Shown piece after piece: positions 15,819 to 24,195 of a DNA stretch of 40,348 bases. The position numbers and the translations under genes were made by a program. This DNA comes from CAYMEV01 sp964431655 [NCBI: uncultured bacterium] (GTDB lineage: Bacteria > CAYMEV01), in assembly GCA_964431655.1 (NCBI GenBank), contig CAYSKJ010000007.1, positions 1 through 40,348 of the forward strand, given 5' to 3'. Position 1 is the stretch's first letter. Each line of letters opens with the position of its first letter. The notes beneath the pieces were generated by a model, which searched no databases, had not been told where the DNA came from, and saw nothing but the letters and a program-made list of their open reading frames with translations.

Positions 15819-16877
15819 TTAATTATTCGGATAAATCTTTTGTACAAGCTCAACAACTTTATTAAGGTCTATCATTTTCATGCAGATACCTTCATTTTTA
15901 CATCCCGGGAATGTCTCATTGGCATAGCATGGACTGCACTCTGCAGACCCCCGAAGAACAAATACGCTCCTGGAATTAGCCGGCAGCAGTGATTTTTCAT
16001 CGCTCGGCCCGAACAAAGCCACAGTTGGTTTGCCCAGCGAAACTGCTATATGAAGGGGAAGGCTGTCGGTTGTAATAACTGCAGAACTGCTTTTGATAAA
16101 CATGATAAGGTCATGAATATCTGTAAGACCCATAATAAGAATGCATTTACAGTCACTGGTCAGTACATTTTTCTCCGTTTCACTGAAAATGTCATCGGAA
16201 CCGTCACCCCCCATTATTAGATTATCAATACCCTTTTTATAAAGCTCCCTGGCCAGATTTACAGCCTGCTCTGAACCCAGCCGTTTATAAGTATTCTTTT
16301 CCCTGATATTAACACCGCCTCCGGGAAAAAAAGCAAGATATGAACGGCCTTTAATAAAATTAAGCCTCCTGTTATGAAATTCCTGGTATCTTTCCCGGTT
16401 GATATAGGGTATTTTATATTTACTCCTTATGCTGTTAAGCTCTGACACTGAATTGTATGTATCGAGGATATACTTTCCGCGTTTTATCAAGTCAGCAGTT
16501 CTTATCCCCAGGGTTTTAAGCAGATGATTCAAGATCAGGTTTTTTTTCTGAAGGCTGAAGGTTTTTCTTGAAAGCAGCCATGTGAATAATACTATAAAGA
16601 CATTGGGATTATAAACATATGCTTCGTCAAAGTAGTTTAATCCATATTCTTTTAACAGGGATAAATAGGATAAAACTAAATTAAAATAGCCTATCCGGTT
16701 TTTTCTCAGGGGTAAAATTTTCAAATTATCATCCAGACCAGCCAGAACAGGACTGCACTTCTTTGATGTAAGACAGTAAAAATCTGCTTCAGGGAAAAAA
16801 TCCATTACAGAACGCATTGAGCCTGAAGAAAGCAGAACATCTCCGATGCTGTGGGTTTTTACAAACAGAATCTTCAT
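15819..16877 (-). CDS. Glycosyltransferase family 9 (ADP-heptose:LPS heptosyltransferase-like)
   Basis: The 352-residue protein is a GT-B fold GT9 enzyme. It begins MKILFVKTHSIGDVLLSSG, the family's N-terminal motif, and the C-terminal domain shows FFPGGGVNIREKNTYKRLG, IMGGDGSDD, VITTDSLPLHIAVSLGKPTVALFGPS (the usual 'D..lHlA.alg.p.valFG') and the Cys-rich ending CSPCYANETFPGCKNEGICM. Members transfer heptose or a related sugar to lipopolysaccharide or another surface glycan on the cytoplasmic face. It lies 7 bases after the first of two phosphatase-superfamily genes and has only a weak ribosome-binding site (AGAG), which fits translation coupled to the gene upstream. The acceptor and sugar cannot be deduced. 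Confidence 0.88.
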   Translation of the reverse strand: MKILFVKTHSIGDVLLSSGSMRSVMDFFPEADFYCLTSKKCSPVLAGLDDNLKILPLRKNRIGYFNLVLSYLSLLKEYGLNYFDEAYVYNPNVFIVLFTWLLSRKTFSLQKKNLILNHLLKTLGIRTADLIKRGKYILDTYNSVSELNSIRSKYKIPYINRERYQEFHNRRLNFIKGRSYLAFFPGGGVNIREKNTYKRLGSEQAVNLARELYKKGIDNLIMGGDGSDDIFSETEKNVLTSDCKCILIMGLTDIHDLIMFIKSSSAVITTDSLPLHIAVSLGKPTVALFGPSDEKSLLPANSRSVFVLRGSAECSPCYANETFPGCKNEGICMKMIDLNKVVELVQKIYPNN

Positions 16878-16884
16878 GATTTCT

Positions 16885-18786
16885 CTACTGGATATAACCG
16901 AGAGATTTCATGTGTTCCAGGGCCTCTTCCTGCTTGTTATTGTCAATCTCTTTGTCATCTCCAGGAAGCCAGGTACCATAGGAATTTATCTTTTTGTAGG
17001 GAATTGTTTCCAGGATATTTCCCATGACTGCATCAAAGAGCACATTACCCACAAAATCTTCAGCATGCGGAAATCCGAGAAGATAAAGGATTGTAGGAGC
17101 TATATCATAAATTGAAGCTTTTTTTAAGGTTTCATCACCTTTAATGATATCAGGATTATAAATGAACATCAGGCCCTCAGGCTTACCGTACAGGTGGTCT
17201 CCTGACTTTATAAACCTGCCTGTGGGAAGCATGCCATGGTCTGATGCAACGATGAAAACTGTTCTTTCATCAGCATAGTTTTCAAGGAAATAGCCGATAT
17301 ATCCGTCCGCCTTTTCATAAGACCTGTAAATCACATCCCTGAATACCTCCATCTCTTCGTCGTCTATGGCTGGAAAATGCTCCGGCTGAAAATAGTGCCA
17401 GTACTGATGGGCAAGTACGTCAGTCTGCTGTATGTACAGAAACATAAAATCATAATCCTCCTTCTCCCATAGCTTCTTTGAAATACAGAAAAAGGTCTCA
17501 TCCTGGGCAGTTATCCACCTTAACAGCTCCAAATTCTTTGAAATGAGCCTGGTTTTAGGCATATCCCTGAATTCAGCCTCAGAAATATCAAGATAATAAG
17601 ATATGTCCTTGAAGGTCAAATCCCCGGGATCTAACCTGCACTCCCTTATAAGTTCATCTATCTCTGCCGGATATACATCCGGGAGGCTGTGCTGTGTATC
17701 TATAAAGAGGTCTTCGACGCAATAGGTATACTGGGGAGAGACCATGGTGCCATTTATGCCATATACAGGATAGGTAACCCATCCACCAAGGATGGAGGAT
17801 TTTCTGCTTTTTTCAGAGAGGATATCCCAGATAGCCCTGGCTTTCCTGTGGGTGGAGTTATATATGATTATCTTCGTTATATCCATGCGATCATAGATCT
17901 TAAACACGTAGTGAATCAGACTCAGCTTTGGAAATTTTATTTTCCCCGTTACAGGTTTAAAAAAAGGCATTTTATACATGGAAAAATCCAGGATGCCATG
18001 ATCTTCTGGGAGCCTGGATGTGTAGATGCTGTTCCAGATAACAGGAGATTTGGCAGGCTCAATCGTTTCAAGGCTGAAGGAGGCACCATGTTCATGCATA
18101 CGCTTCAGGTTAGGGACTCTATCGGTTTTGAAAAGCTCATCAAGAACAGTGAAATTTAAGGCATCCACGGCCAGGAATATTACACGGTTTGAGTTTTCCA
18201 TGGGTTCATATATTTCCTGGTCCCTGTAAGCTGGCGTTTCCTGCTCTGGTGCAAGGCCCCTGAAGATTATATAAAAACCGGAGGCTGTTATCAATGTCAG
18301 GATGATGATTTTATGCCAGGCTGATAAAAGGCTTAATATCTTTTCTGCAAATACCAGAATAAATACAATGCCCAGTGATAGAAGAACAAGAGAAAAAACT
18401 CCAGCTGCCATAAACCGCAGGCTTGCAATATCGACAATATCACCCCTGCCTATGCGTATATAATTTAACAGAAAAAAGCCTGCATTTGCCAGGATTATTA
18501 TGAAGGAAAAGGCATAGCCGTAATATTCCCTGTAGACCTTTATCCCCAGCACCGTCAAGAAGAATGCAAATAATACCGCAATTAATAAAAATAGGATAAG
18601 GTTTGAAAAAAAGCACAGGGAAAAGAGGTATATACGAATTTTCAGATTATCGGCCCCGGGGTTCATCTCAATTATAAAATATATCTGTATGACTGTAATA
18701 ATAAGGGCCCATATGAGGCAGGACTTCATAATTGATGTAAAAAGGGTCGCTTCTTTTTTATTTAGTTCTTTATAAATGCCTTTCAT
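16885..18786 (-). CDS. Membrane-anchored alkaline-phosphatase-superfamily enzyme (type I phosphodiesterase-like), paralogue 1
   Basis: The 633-residue protein has five or six membrane helices in the first 180 residues, then a large alkaline-phosphatase-superfamily domain. Metal and nucleophile motifs are complete: FLAVDALNF (Asp208), PAKSPVIWNSIYTSRLPEDHGI (nucleophile position Ser247), QQTDVLAHQYWHYF (Asp and His), FIVASDHGM and SGDHLYG. The C-terminus ends HMKSLGYIQ, a tail seen in many members. The domain probably faces the periplasm and hydrolyses or transfers a phospho- or sulfo-ester head group, but the substrate is unknown. The gene starts 5 bases after its paralogue, so the two were probably created by tandem duplication and are co-transcribed with the GT9 gene. 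Confidence 0.85.
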   Translation of the reverse strand: MKGIYKELNKKEATLFTSIMKSCLIWALIITVIQIYFIIEMNPGADNLKIRIYLFSLCFFSNLILFLLIAVLFAFFLTVLGIKVYREYYGYAFSFIIILANAGFFLLNYIRIGRGDIVDIASLRFMAAGVFSLVLLSLGIVFILVFAEKILSLLSAWHKIIILTLITASGFYIIFRGLAPEQETPAYRDQEIYEPMENSNRVIFLAVDALNFTVLDELFKTDRVPNLKRMHEHGASFSLETIEPAKSPVIWNSIYTSRLPEDHGILDFSMYKMPFFKPVTGKIKFPKLSLIHYVFKIYDRMDITKIIIYNSTHRKARAIWDILSEKSRKSSILGGWVTYPVYGINGTMVSPQYTYCVEDLFIDTQHSLPDVYPAEIDELIRECRLDPGDLTFKDISYYLDISEAEFRDMPKTRLISKNLELLRWITAQDETFFCISKKLWEKEDYDFMFLYIQQTDVLAHQYWHYFQPEHFPAIDDEEMEVFRDVIYRSYEKADGYIGYFLENYADERTVFIVASDHGMLPTGRFIKSGDHLYGKPEGLMFIYNPDIIKGDETLKKASIYDIAPTILYLLGFPHAEDFVGNVLFDAVMGNILETIPYKKINSYGTWLPGDDKEIDNNKQEEALEHMKSLGYIQ

Positions 18787-18791
18787 AATAT

Positions 18792-20588
18792 CTAATTCAT
18801 ATAACCCAGGCTCTTTAGCATCTCTTCGTTTTTTCTCAGGCTTTTTTCATCGATTTCCTTTTCTTTTATATACAAATCTTTTTTTATTCCTCTGTATGAC
18901 TCTATTTCCTTTCTTTCTCCATCCAAAGCAAAGATATCCATTACATTGCCTTTAAACTCTCTGGATATGGGAAGATTATAGTAATAAAGCAGGGTCGGAA
19001 GAATATCATAGACAGAAAGGTTATCCGGGGAGGATTCCCGGTCTATATCTTCACCCCAGGCCATAAAAACTCCGGCAGGTGCATTCTCGTGAATACCCTG
19101 GAGATAGGGTTTAAAAGGGTCAGCAATGCTTCCAAGCAGACCCTTTTCAACAAATCCATGGTCTGAAAAGATAAAGACCATTATATCTTCATCATGTTCC
19201 TCAATGTAACAGGTCATCCAGTCTTCAATAAATCTTAAATACCTGCCGAGATATGTATCAGAAGCTCTTTTTCTCTCCCTGATTTCACTGAAATAATCCC
19301 CATAGAACAGATGAGAGTTCCCGTCAAGACCATGGATATAGACGATATCCGCATCGGATGAGGGATTTTTTACTGATCTTATATATTCTGCAGTCTTCAA
19401 TATGCTGTAATCACTTAGGAAGAATCTTTGCGCCAGTTCAATGGAATGCTTATCCCTGCTGTTAATAAAAGGCATATATTCTGCTTTGAAAATCCCTTCT
19501 CCCTCCTCTCTGCTTCTTTTAAGGAAATCCTCTGTATCTGATTTCATAGCCTTTGGATATACCCTTTCATAGCTTATATCCCTGAAATTTGTCATAAACT
19601 CAGTCTCAGAGAGAAAAAAACCATTAATAACTGAAGGGGGAAGCGAGACAGGATAGTTTACAACTGTAATTTCATATCCTGCATTAGACATGATATCCCA
19701 TATCCTGGGCTCCTTGATATCCCAGGACATATTGGGGTAAAAGCCTGCTAAACCAGCCCTTGTCAACAGGTAAAAATACTTGGAAAGACCTGCATATTTA
19801 GGCAACAGGGCAAACCCCTTCGCGTCCTGGTTAAAAAGCCTGTACCTTCCGAAGCTGAGTACGCCGTGGTTGACAGGGGGCATTCCGGAAGCAATGGTCG
19901 TCCAAATCACAGGAGAATGGGTGGGAAATAGTGTCTCAAGGCCTGCATAAACCCCCTGGCTGGCTGCAAGGTGGAAAAAGCCGTCCTGGTTCTCTTCCAT
20001 ATATGGATCAAGTATGTTTGAGGATAAGCCGTCAATACACATTATAAGAGTCTTGGGGGATGGTTTTAAAACAGGCTGGACAGCTGTTTCAGTTTCAGCA
20101 GAGCAGGGGCTCTGAAGGCTGAAAAGATATACTGCAGTAATGAAGGGTATCAGCATTACTGTGACTATGCTGACAGGATGGCCAGAACCGCGGTATTTTG
20201 AGTAAAACAGATAAAAAATGATAAATGCATGGCTAATAAGGATTATAATGGCCACCAGGAAATAATAGGATATAAAAAAGGATGAATAGAGAATAATATT
20301 AATGATAAATACCGCAAGAACAGCAACGAAAAAAATAATCACAAAAAGGATATTGAGGTTATAGACCTCTTTTTCTTCTTGCAATCCTGGCTGTATTAGG
20401 ATTTTTTTAAGCCCAGCGGTTGAAAGAAACAGAATCAAGACAGGAACAGCGAGGATAAAGAGTAATATTATCCTTTCATTAAGCTCAGAGTTAACAGGCA
20501 AATTGAGAACAACCATAATAAAAAAGAGCGGTAGTACTGCAAGGATAGAAAACAAAAAATTAGTAACTAAAAAGCTTACAGTTTTCAC
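18792..20588 (-). CDS. Membrane-anchored alkaline-phosphatase-superfamily enzyme, paralogue 2
   Basis: This 598-residue protein has the same architecture as its downstream neighbour. Five or six membrane segments fill residues 5-160, followed by LIMCIDGLSS (Asp186), FPTHSPVIWTTIASGMPPVNHGV (nucleophile Ser225), VYIHGLDGNSHLFYG, VFIFSDHGF and a later His (GIHENA). The end is LKSLGYMN. All metal ligands appear intact. The start is GTG at 20588 with AGGA about 8 bases upstream. The two copies are diverged enough (different spacing and loops) to suggest different substrates. It heads the three-gene run and diverges from rqcH across a 195-base gap. Confidence 0.85.
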   Translation of the reverse strand: MKTVSFLVTNFLFSILAVLPLFFIMVVLNLPVNSELNERIILLFILAVPVLILFLSTAGLKKILIQPGLQEEKEVYNLNILFVIIFFVAVLAVFIINIILYSSFFISYYFLVAIIILISHAFIIFYLFYSKYRGSGHPVSIVTVMLIPFITAVYLFSLQSPCSAETETAVQPVLKPSPKTLIMCIDGLSSNILDPYMEENQDGFFHLAASQGVYAGLETLFPTHSPVIWTTIASGMPPVNHGVLSFGRYRLFNQDAKGFALLPKYAGLSKYFYLLTRAGLAGFYPNMSWDIKEPRIWDIMSNAGYEITVVNYPVSLPPSVINGFFLSETEFMTNFRDISYERVYPKAMKSDTEDFLKRSREEGEGIFKAEYMPFINSRDKHSIELAQRFFLSDYSILKTAEYIRSVKNPSSDADIVYIHGLDGNSHLFYGDYFSEIRERKRASDTYLGRYLRFIEDWMTCYIEEHDEDIMVFIFSDHGFVEKGLLGSIADPFKPYLQGIHENAPAGVFMAWGEDIDRESSPDNLSVYDILPTLLYYYNLPISREFKGNVMDIFALDGERKEIESYRGIKKDLYIKEKEIDEKSLRKNEEMLKSLGYMN

Positions 20589-20705
20589 TTTAATTTCCTG
20601 TAAAATGGCTAATATTAAGATTATTACAGTATTATTATAATTTATTCAATATCTTTTTATACTTTAACAAGCAGCCTGATGTTTTAAAATATTAGTGGCA
20701 TTTAA

Positions 20706-20731
20706 TTGTTTATACTTGTTGTTTATACTTG
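20706..20731 (+). repeat. Perfect tandem 13-base direct repeat in the divergent promoter region
   Basis: TTGTTTATACTTG occurs twice with no spacer (20706-20718 and 20719-20731). The second copy runs into TTGACT (20729-20734), a good -35-like hexamer for the plus-strand rqcH gene, although no consensus -10 lies at the best spacing (TATTTT at 20755 is 20 bases away). A tandem repeat placed across a -35 could be an operator. The rest of the gap 20589-20783 is AT-rich and holds a minus-strand TATAAT at 20639-20634 before the phosphatase operon. Confidence 0.6.
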
Positions 20732-20783
20732 ACTTGAAGACTGAAATATATTTCTATTTTATCTCACAAAGGGGTTATTATTA

Positions 20784-22352
20784 ATGGACGGTAATATCCT
20801 GAGGCTGGAGCTCAATTACCTGAATGAAATGCTTCCAGCCTTCATCAAGGGTGTTTTTTCCTATGGCAGGAATGATATCTCATTTTTGTTAAAGAACAGC
20901 ATTTTTAGAGGATACCTGTCAATTAATCTTGAAAGCAGTCTTCCAGGGATATTTTTAAACAGATCACCTTCCTCAAAAGTAAATGAAAACAGCAACATAG
21001 CCCGTCTGCACAGGATCCTGACGGGTTCCACAATGGAAGACATATCCATAATAACCGGGGAAAGATATTTTTACATAAACCTCAGGAAAGAAAGAGATAT
21101 CAGACTTTTTGTTTCCCTTATCCCCCAGAAGCTTAATGCTGTTCTGCTGGACAAGGATTCCAGGATAATCTGGGCAAACACATATAAAGCTATTGATAAA
21201 AACAGCATTTTAATATTGGAAGGCGTTACATTTTCAGAGAGTGATTTCTTAAAGAAAAAATTTAAGGAAGAACCTAAAACCGGCAAAAGCATATTTCCTT
21301 CCTGGTATAGGAAGATACTGAACTCAGATCAGCTGTCAGTCCTGTCAGATTTTTACAGTAATGAATCTGCTTTTGATTCGGTTTTTTCACTTTATTTGAG
21401 CCCTTTTGATCCTGCCAGTGAAATTAAAACCTTAATCCTTCCCTTCAGGCTTCAGGGCCTCGAACCTATGGCTGAAGGGGACCTGAACACCGTCCTGGAA
21501 GAAAGGCAAAGACTTTTTTATCATTACAGCAATGCAAAAAAAATATTCTCACAAAGCATTTCTTCCCTTTATAAAGAGCTAAATCGGCAGAAAAACAAGC
21601 TTTCTGCCATGAACAGGGAATTCAAGGAAGCAAATGAGCATGAAAAACTGACTCTTTACGGTGAAATAATCAAGGCGAATCTCGGAACAATAAAAGGTAA
21701 TAGCAACAGGGCATTTCTTAAGGGTTTTGACGGAATGGATTATGATATTCCCCTGGATGTCAAGCTGTCTCCAAAGGAGAATATGCACCGGTACTTTAAG
21801 CTTGCAAAGAGAATGAAAAGAGGAATTGATATAAAGAAGAAGAATATTGAAAACACCCTTAAAGAGATGGAAATTTTACAGCAAAACATTAATCAGCATG
21901 AAGCTGTCCGCACCTACCCGGATCTGGACAGATTTTTATACAATCAATGCCCTGCTCCGGATAATACAGTCAAATCTGGGAAACCTGCAAAGAACAGATA
22001 CACCGGTATCAGGGAATATACAACTCCAGAAGGATATACAATCCTCGTTGCCGGCAGTTCCAAAGCAAATGATGAGCTTACTTTCAAGATAGCCAAGCCC
22101 GGGGATACCTGGCTTCATACACAGAATATACCAGGAAGCCATGTGATTATCAAAAACCAGGGAAAGAAGAAGTCCATCCCACTTGAGGTTCTTCTCAGGG
22201 CCGCAGAACTTGCCGTAAAGAACTCCAAAGCCCGAAACTCCAGCAAGGTCTCTGTTGACTATACCCTTAAAAAGTACGTTAAAAAACCAAAGAAGTCCGC
22301 ACCGGGTTTTGTCATTTACACCAATCAGAAGACTTTAATAATTGATCTGTAG
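20784..22352 (+). CDS. rqcH: NFACT-family protein, RqcH/Rqc2 homologue (fibronectin-binding-A-like)
   Basis: The 522-residue protein matches bacterial NFACT proteins. The NFACT-N part opens MDGNILRLEL and continues through LVLFVSLIP-like strands to about residue 220. A helical and coiled-coil middle (about 245-370) is rich in Lys/Glu, and the C-terminal NFACT-R domain has REYTTPEGYTILVAGSSKAN, DTWLHTQNIPGSHVII and KVSVDYTLKKYVKKPKKSAPG. In Bacillus, RqcH binds split 50S subunits carrying a stalled peptidyl-tRNA and recruits tRNA-Ala to add alanine tails for degradation. The conserved Asp-Arg pair near residue 97 reads Glu93-Arg94 here (TGERYFYI). AAAGGGG lies 9 bases before the ATG. It is monocistronic as far as I can see. 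Confidence 0.85.
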   Translation: MDGNILRLELNYLNEMLPAFIKGVFSYGRNDISFLLKNSIFRGYLSINLESSLPGIFLNRSPSSKVNENSNIARLHRILTGSTMEDISIITGERYFYINLRKERDIRLFVSLIPQKLNAVLLDKDSRIIWANTYKAIDKNSILILEGVTFSESDFLKKKFKEEPKTGKSIFPSWYRKILNSDQLSVLSDFYSNESAFDSVFSLYLSPFDPASEIKTLILPFRLQGLEPMAEGDLNTVLEERQRLFYHYSNAKKIFSQSISSLYKELNRQKNKLSAMNREFKEANEHEKLTLYGEIIKANLGTIKGNSNRAFLKGFDGMDYDIPLDVKLSPKENMHRYFKLAKRMKRGIDIKKKNIENTLKEMEILQQNINQHEAVRTYPDLDRFLYNQCPAPDNTVKSGKPAKNRYTGIREYTTPEGYTILVAGSSKANDELTFKIAKPGDTWLHTQNIPGSHVIIKNQGKKKSIPLEVLLRAAELAVKNSKARNSSKVSVDYTLKKYVKKPKKSAPGFVIYTNQKTLIIDL

Positions 22353-22602
22353 CCTCCCTATGTGCTAATATACATGTCACTTCAAAAAAAGGAAGAAAAA
22401 GGGTCAAAACCTGAGTGCTGATGATGAATAAATACCATAAAGTGGAATTCGGCAAAGCTGGTAATATTAAGATTGAAACATAATGTACAGGATAATTGGT
22501 GGCAGTATAAGTTGGATACTAGGTTATTTATAAAATTCTATTGACTTATGGCGGATATAATTATTATTTCATTATTGAAGCAAATAACAGGTAGATGAAT
22601 AT

Positions 22603-23130
22603 ATGGAATTAAAGTATTGCCTGACAAAGTCGGATTATCTTTCTTATCAATTGTTTCAGGCATCTCAGTCCAGACGTTTAAGGAAAATTAAGCTGTTAAC
22701 CTGGTTTTTAATTCCTATATTGTATATTGTTATAGGGATTACAGGATTAGTAAATCTGATCATTTCAATCAGTGGTTCGATTTTATGGTTAGTTATATTT
22801 CCGTATCTTTCACGCTGGGCCATTAAAAACAATTATTCAAAATTAATCGATGAGCAGCTTGGTACTACAATAGATAGAACAAGCAAAATAAATCTTGAAA
22901 ATAACCAAATAATTTTGTCTGATGAAACAATTGACAGAAAAATCAATACCTCTGAAGTTTTGGATATTGCGGAAACAAAAAACCATGTCTTTATTTATTT
23001 GCAGAGAGGCATTTCCATTATACTTCCCAAAGACCAGATAGAGACAAAATTATTATATTTATTTCTTTCCGACCTGGAGAAACAGACAAATATCAATAAA
23101 AAGGAAATGTTGTATTGGAAATGGAGGTAA
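22603..23130 (+). CDS. YcxB-like small membrane protein
   Basis: The 175-residue protein resembles the YcxB-like family. An N-terminal LTKSDYLSYQLFQASQS segment is followed by two membrane helices (about residues 30-67), then a soluble domain with INLENNQIILSDETIDRKINTSEVLDIAETKNHVFIYL and an IILPKDQI strand, the order expected for this family. The function of the family is not established. The gene stands alone in an AT-rich setting; the gaps of 250 bases before it and 233 bases after it contain only weak promoter-like sequences (TTGACT at 22541). Confidence 0.75.
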   Translation: MELKYCLTKSDYLSYQLFQASQSRRLRKIKLLTWFLIPILYIVIGITGLVNLIISISGSILWLVIFPYLSRWAIKNNYSKLIDEQLGTTIDRTSKINLENNQIILSDETIDRKINTSEVLDIAETKNHVFIYLQRGISIILPKDQIETKLLYLFLSDLEKQTNINKKEMLYWKWR

Positions 23131-23363
23131 CCTCTTAACCAACCGGAAGGGGTTATATATATTCAACCATTTTTAATTGCAACTTTACGCTGATATTACA
23201 GTGCCTGCCCTATTAAATGAGAATATATTATATTTTAGGTCATGCCACGCTGCTATTATCACATTATTTATTAAATAAACTGCCCTAAAAAATTAACAAT
23301 TTTATTGACTTTAATCCCCCGGAAATAAAAGATAAAACCTACAAAACACATAAAGGAGCACTT

Positions 23364-24062
23364 ATGAAAAAGTACTTTTTATTTTTATCCTTAACAGTTT
23401 TATGTATTTTTGCCCTTCACGCTGACGTCCTCATAACTCAGGAAACCGTCACGCCTGAGATAATGGGACAGCCGGGAAGCACCGACATAATGGAAACCTG
23501 GCTGGGTAAAGGTATTATAGCAACCCTGGGCAAGGACAGCGGTGTTATAATAGATATGAACTCAAAAAAGGCCATAATCATCAATCATGCCTCCAAAAGC
23601 TATGTTGAAACTGACATTCCCATTGACTTCAGCAAGCTGGTGTCTGAAGAAATGGCTCCCATGATGGAACAGATGATGCAGGGTATGACTGTTACTGTGA
23701 ACAAAGGAAGTGAGAAAAAAAAGGTTGCTGGCATTGACACGGAATCCTATTTAATTAATATGACCATGATGGGCATGCCGATGAACTCTACCTACTGGGT
23801 TGCAAAAAAGGGACTCCCTTTCAGCTGGGATGATTACAGGGACATATATATGCAGATGACCCAGATTCAGATGCGGGGAGGAGATACCATGATTAAGGAA
23901 CTTTCAAAAATTGACGGGTTCCCCCTTGCCATGGAAATAGACTTCATGGGCAATATGATTACCACAAATACTCTTGAAATAAAGAAGGATGCAAAAGCCC
24001 CTGCAGGAACCTACTCCGCCCCCGAAGGATATACCAAAAACGACAGACTTCAGATGAGATAA
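23364..24062 (+). CDS. Exported Met-rich DUF4412-type protein
   Basis: The 232-residue protein has a clear signal peptide (MKKYFLFLSLTVLCIFALHA, cleavage before DV). The mature part resembles DUF4412 proteins, which are periplasmic or outer-membrane beta-rich proteins of unknown function: VIIDMNSKKAIIINHASKSYVETD, a KKVAGIDTESYLI strand, and a C-terminal SAPEGY. About 23 of 232 residues are Met, concentrated in EEMAPMMEQMMQGM and MTMMGMPM. AAAGGAG lies 7 bases before the ATG. It converges with the tricorn-like protease gene, and a bidirectional terminator separates them. Confidence 0.75.
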   Translation: MKKYFLFLSLTVLCIFALHADVLITQETVTPEIMGQPGSTDIMETWLGKGIIATLGKDSGVIIDMNSKKAIIINHASKSYVETDIPIDFSKLVSEEMAPMMEQMMQGMTVTVNKGSEKKKVAGIDTESYLINMTMMGMPMNSTYWVAKKGLPFSWDDYRDIYMQMTQIQMRGGDTMIKELSKIDGFPLAMEIDFMGNMITTNTLEIKKDAKAPAGTYSAPEGYTKNDRLQMR

Positions 24063-24107
24063 AAAAGGATGGATTGAGATCCTAAATACAGCCCTTATGA
24101 ATTAAAA

Positions 24108-24137
24108 GGGGAATATGTGGAACTTCCATAATTCCCC
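24108..24137. terminator. Bidirectional rho-independent terminator between convergent genes
   Basis: GGGGAAT (24108-24114) pairs with ATTCCCC (24131-24137), and an inner TGGAA/TTCCA adds to the stem across a small internal mismatch. A T-rich run (TCTTATT) follows on the plus strand, and TTTTAAT follows on the minus strand. The position between the convergent DUF4412 and protease genes suits termination in both directions. Confidence 0.75.
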
Positions 24138-24195
24138 TCTTATTCAATCTGCTTTTAAATCATTCAATTCTGTATAAAACAGTTCAGCTGTGTTA

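Noticed and set aside
23129-23154. Hairpin AACCTCTT / AAGGGGTT just after the YcxB-like gene
   Set aside because: The stem includes a T-G wobble, the loop is 10 bases and no T-run follows (ATATATATT), so I do not call it a terminator.
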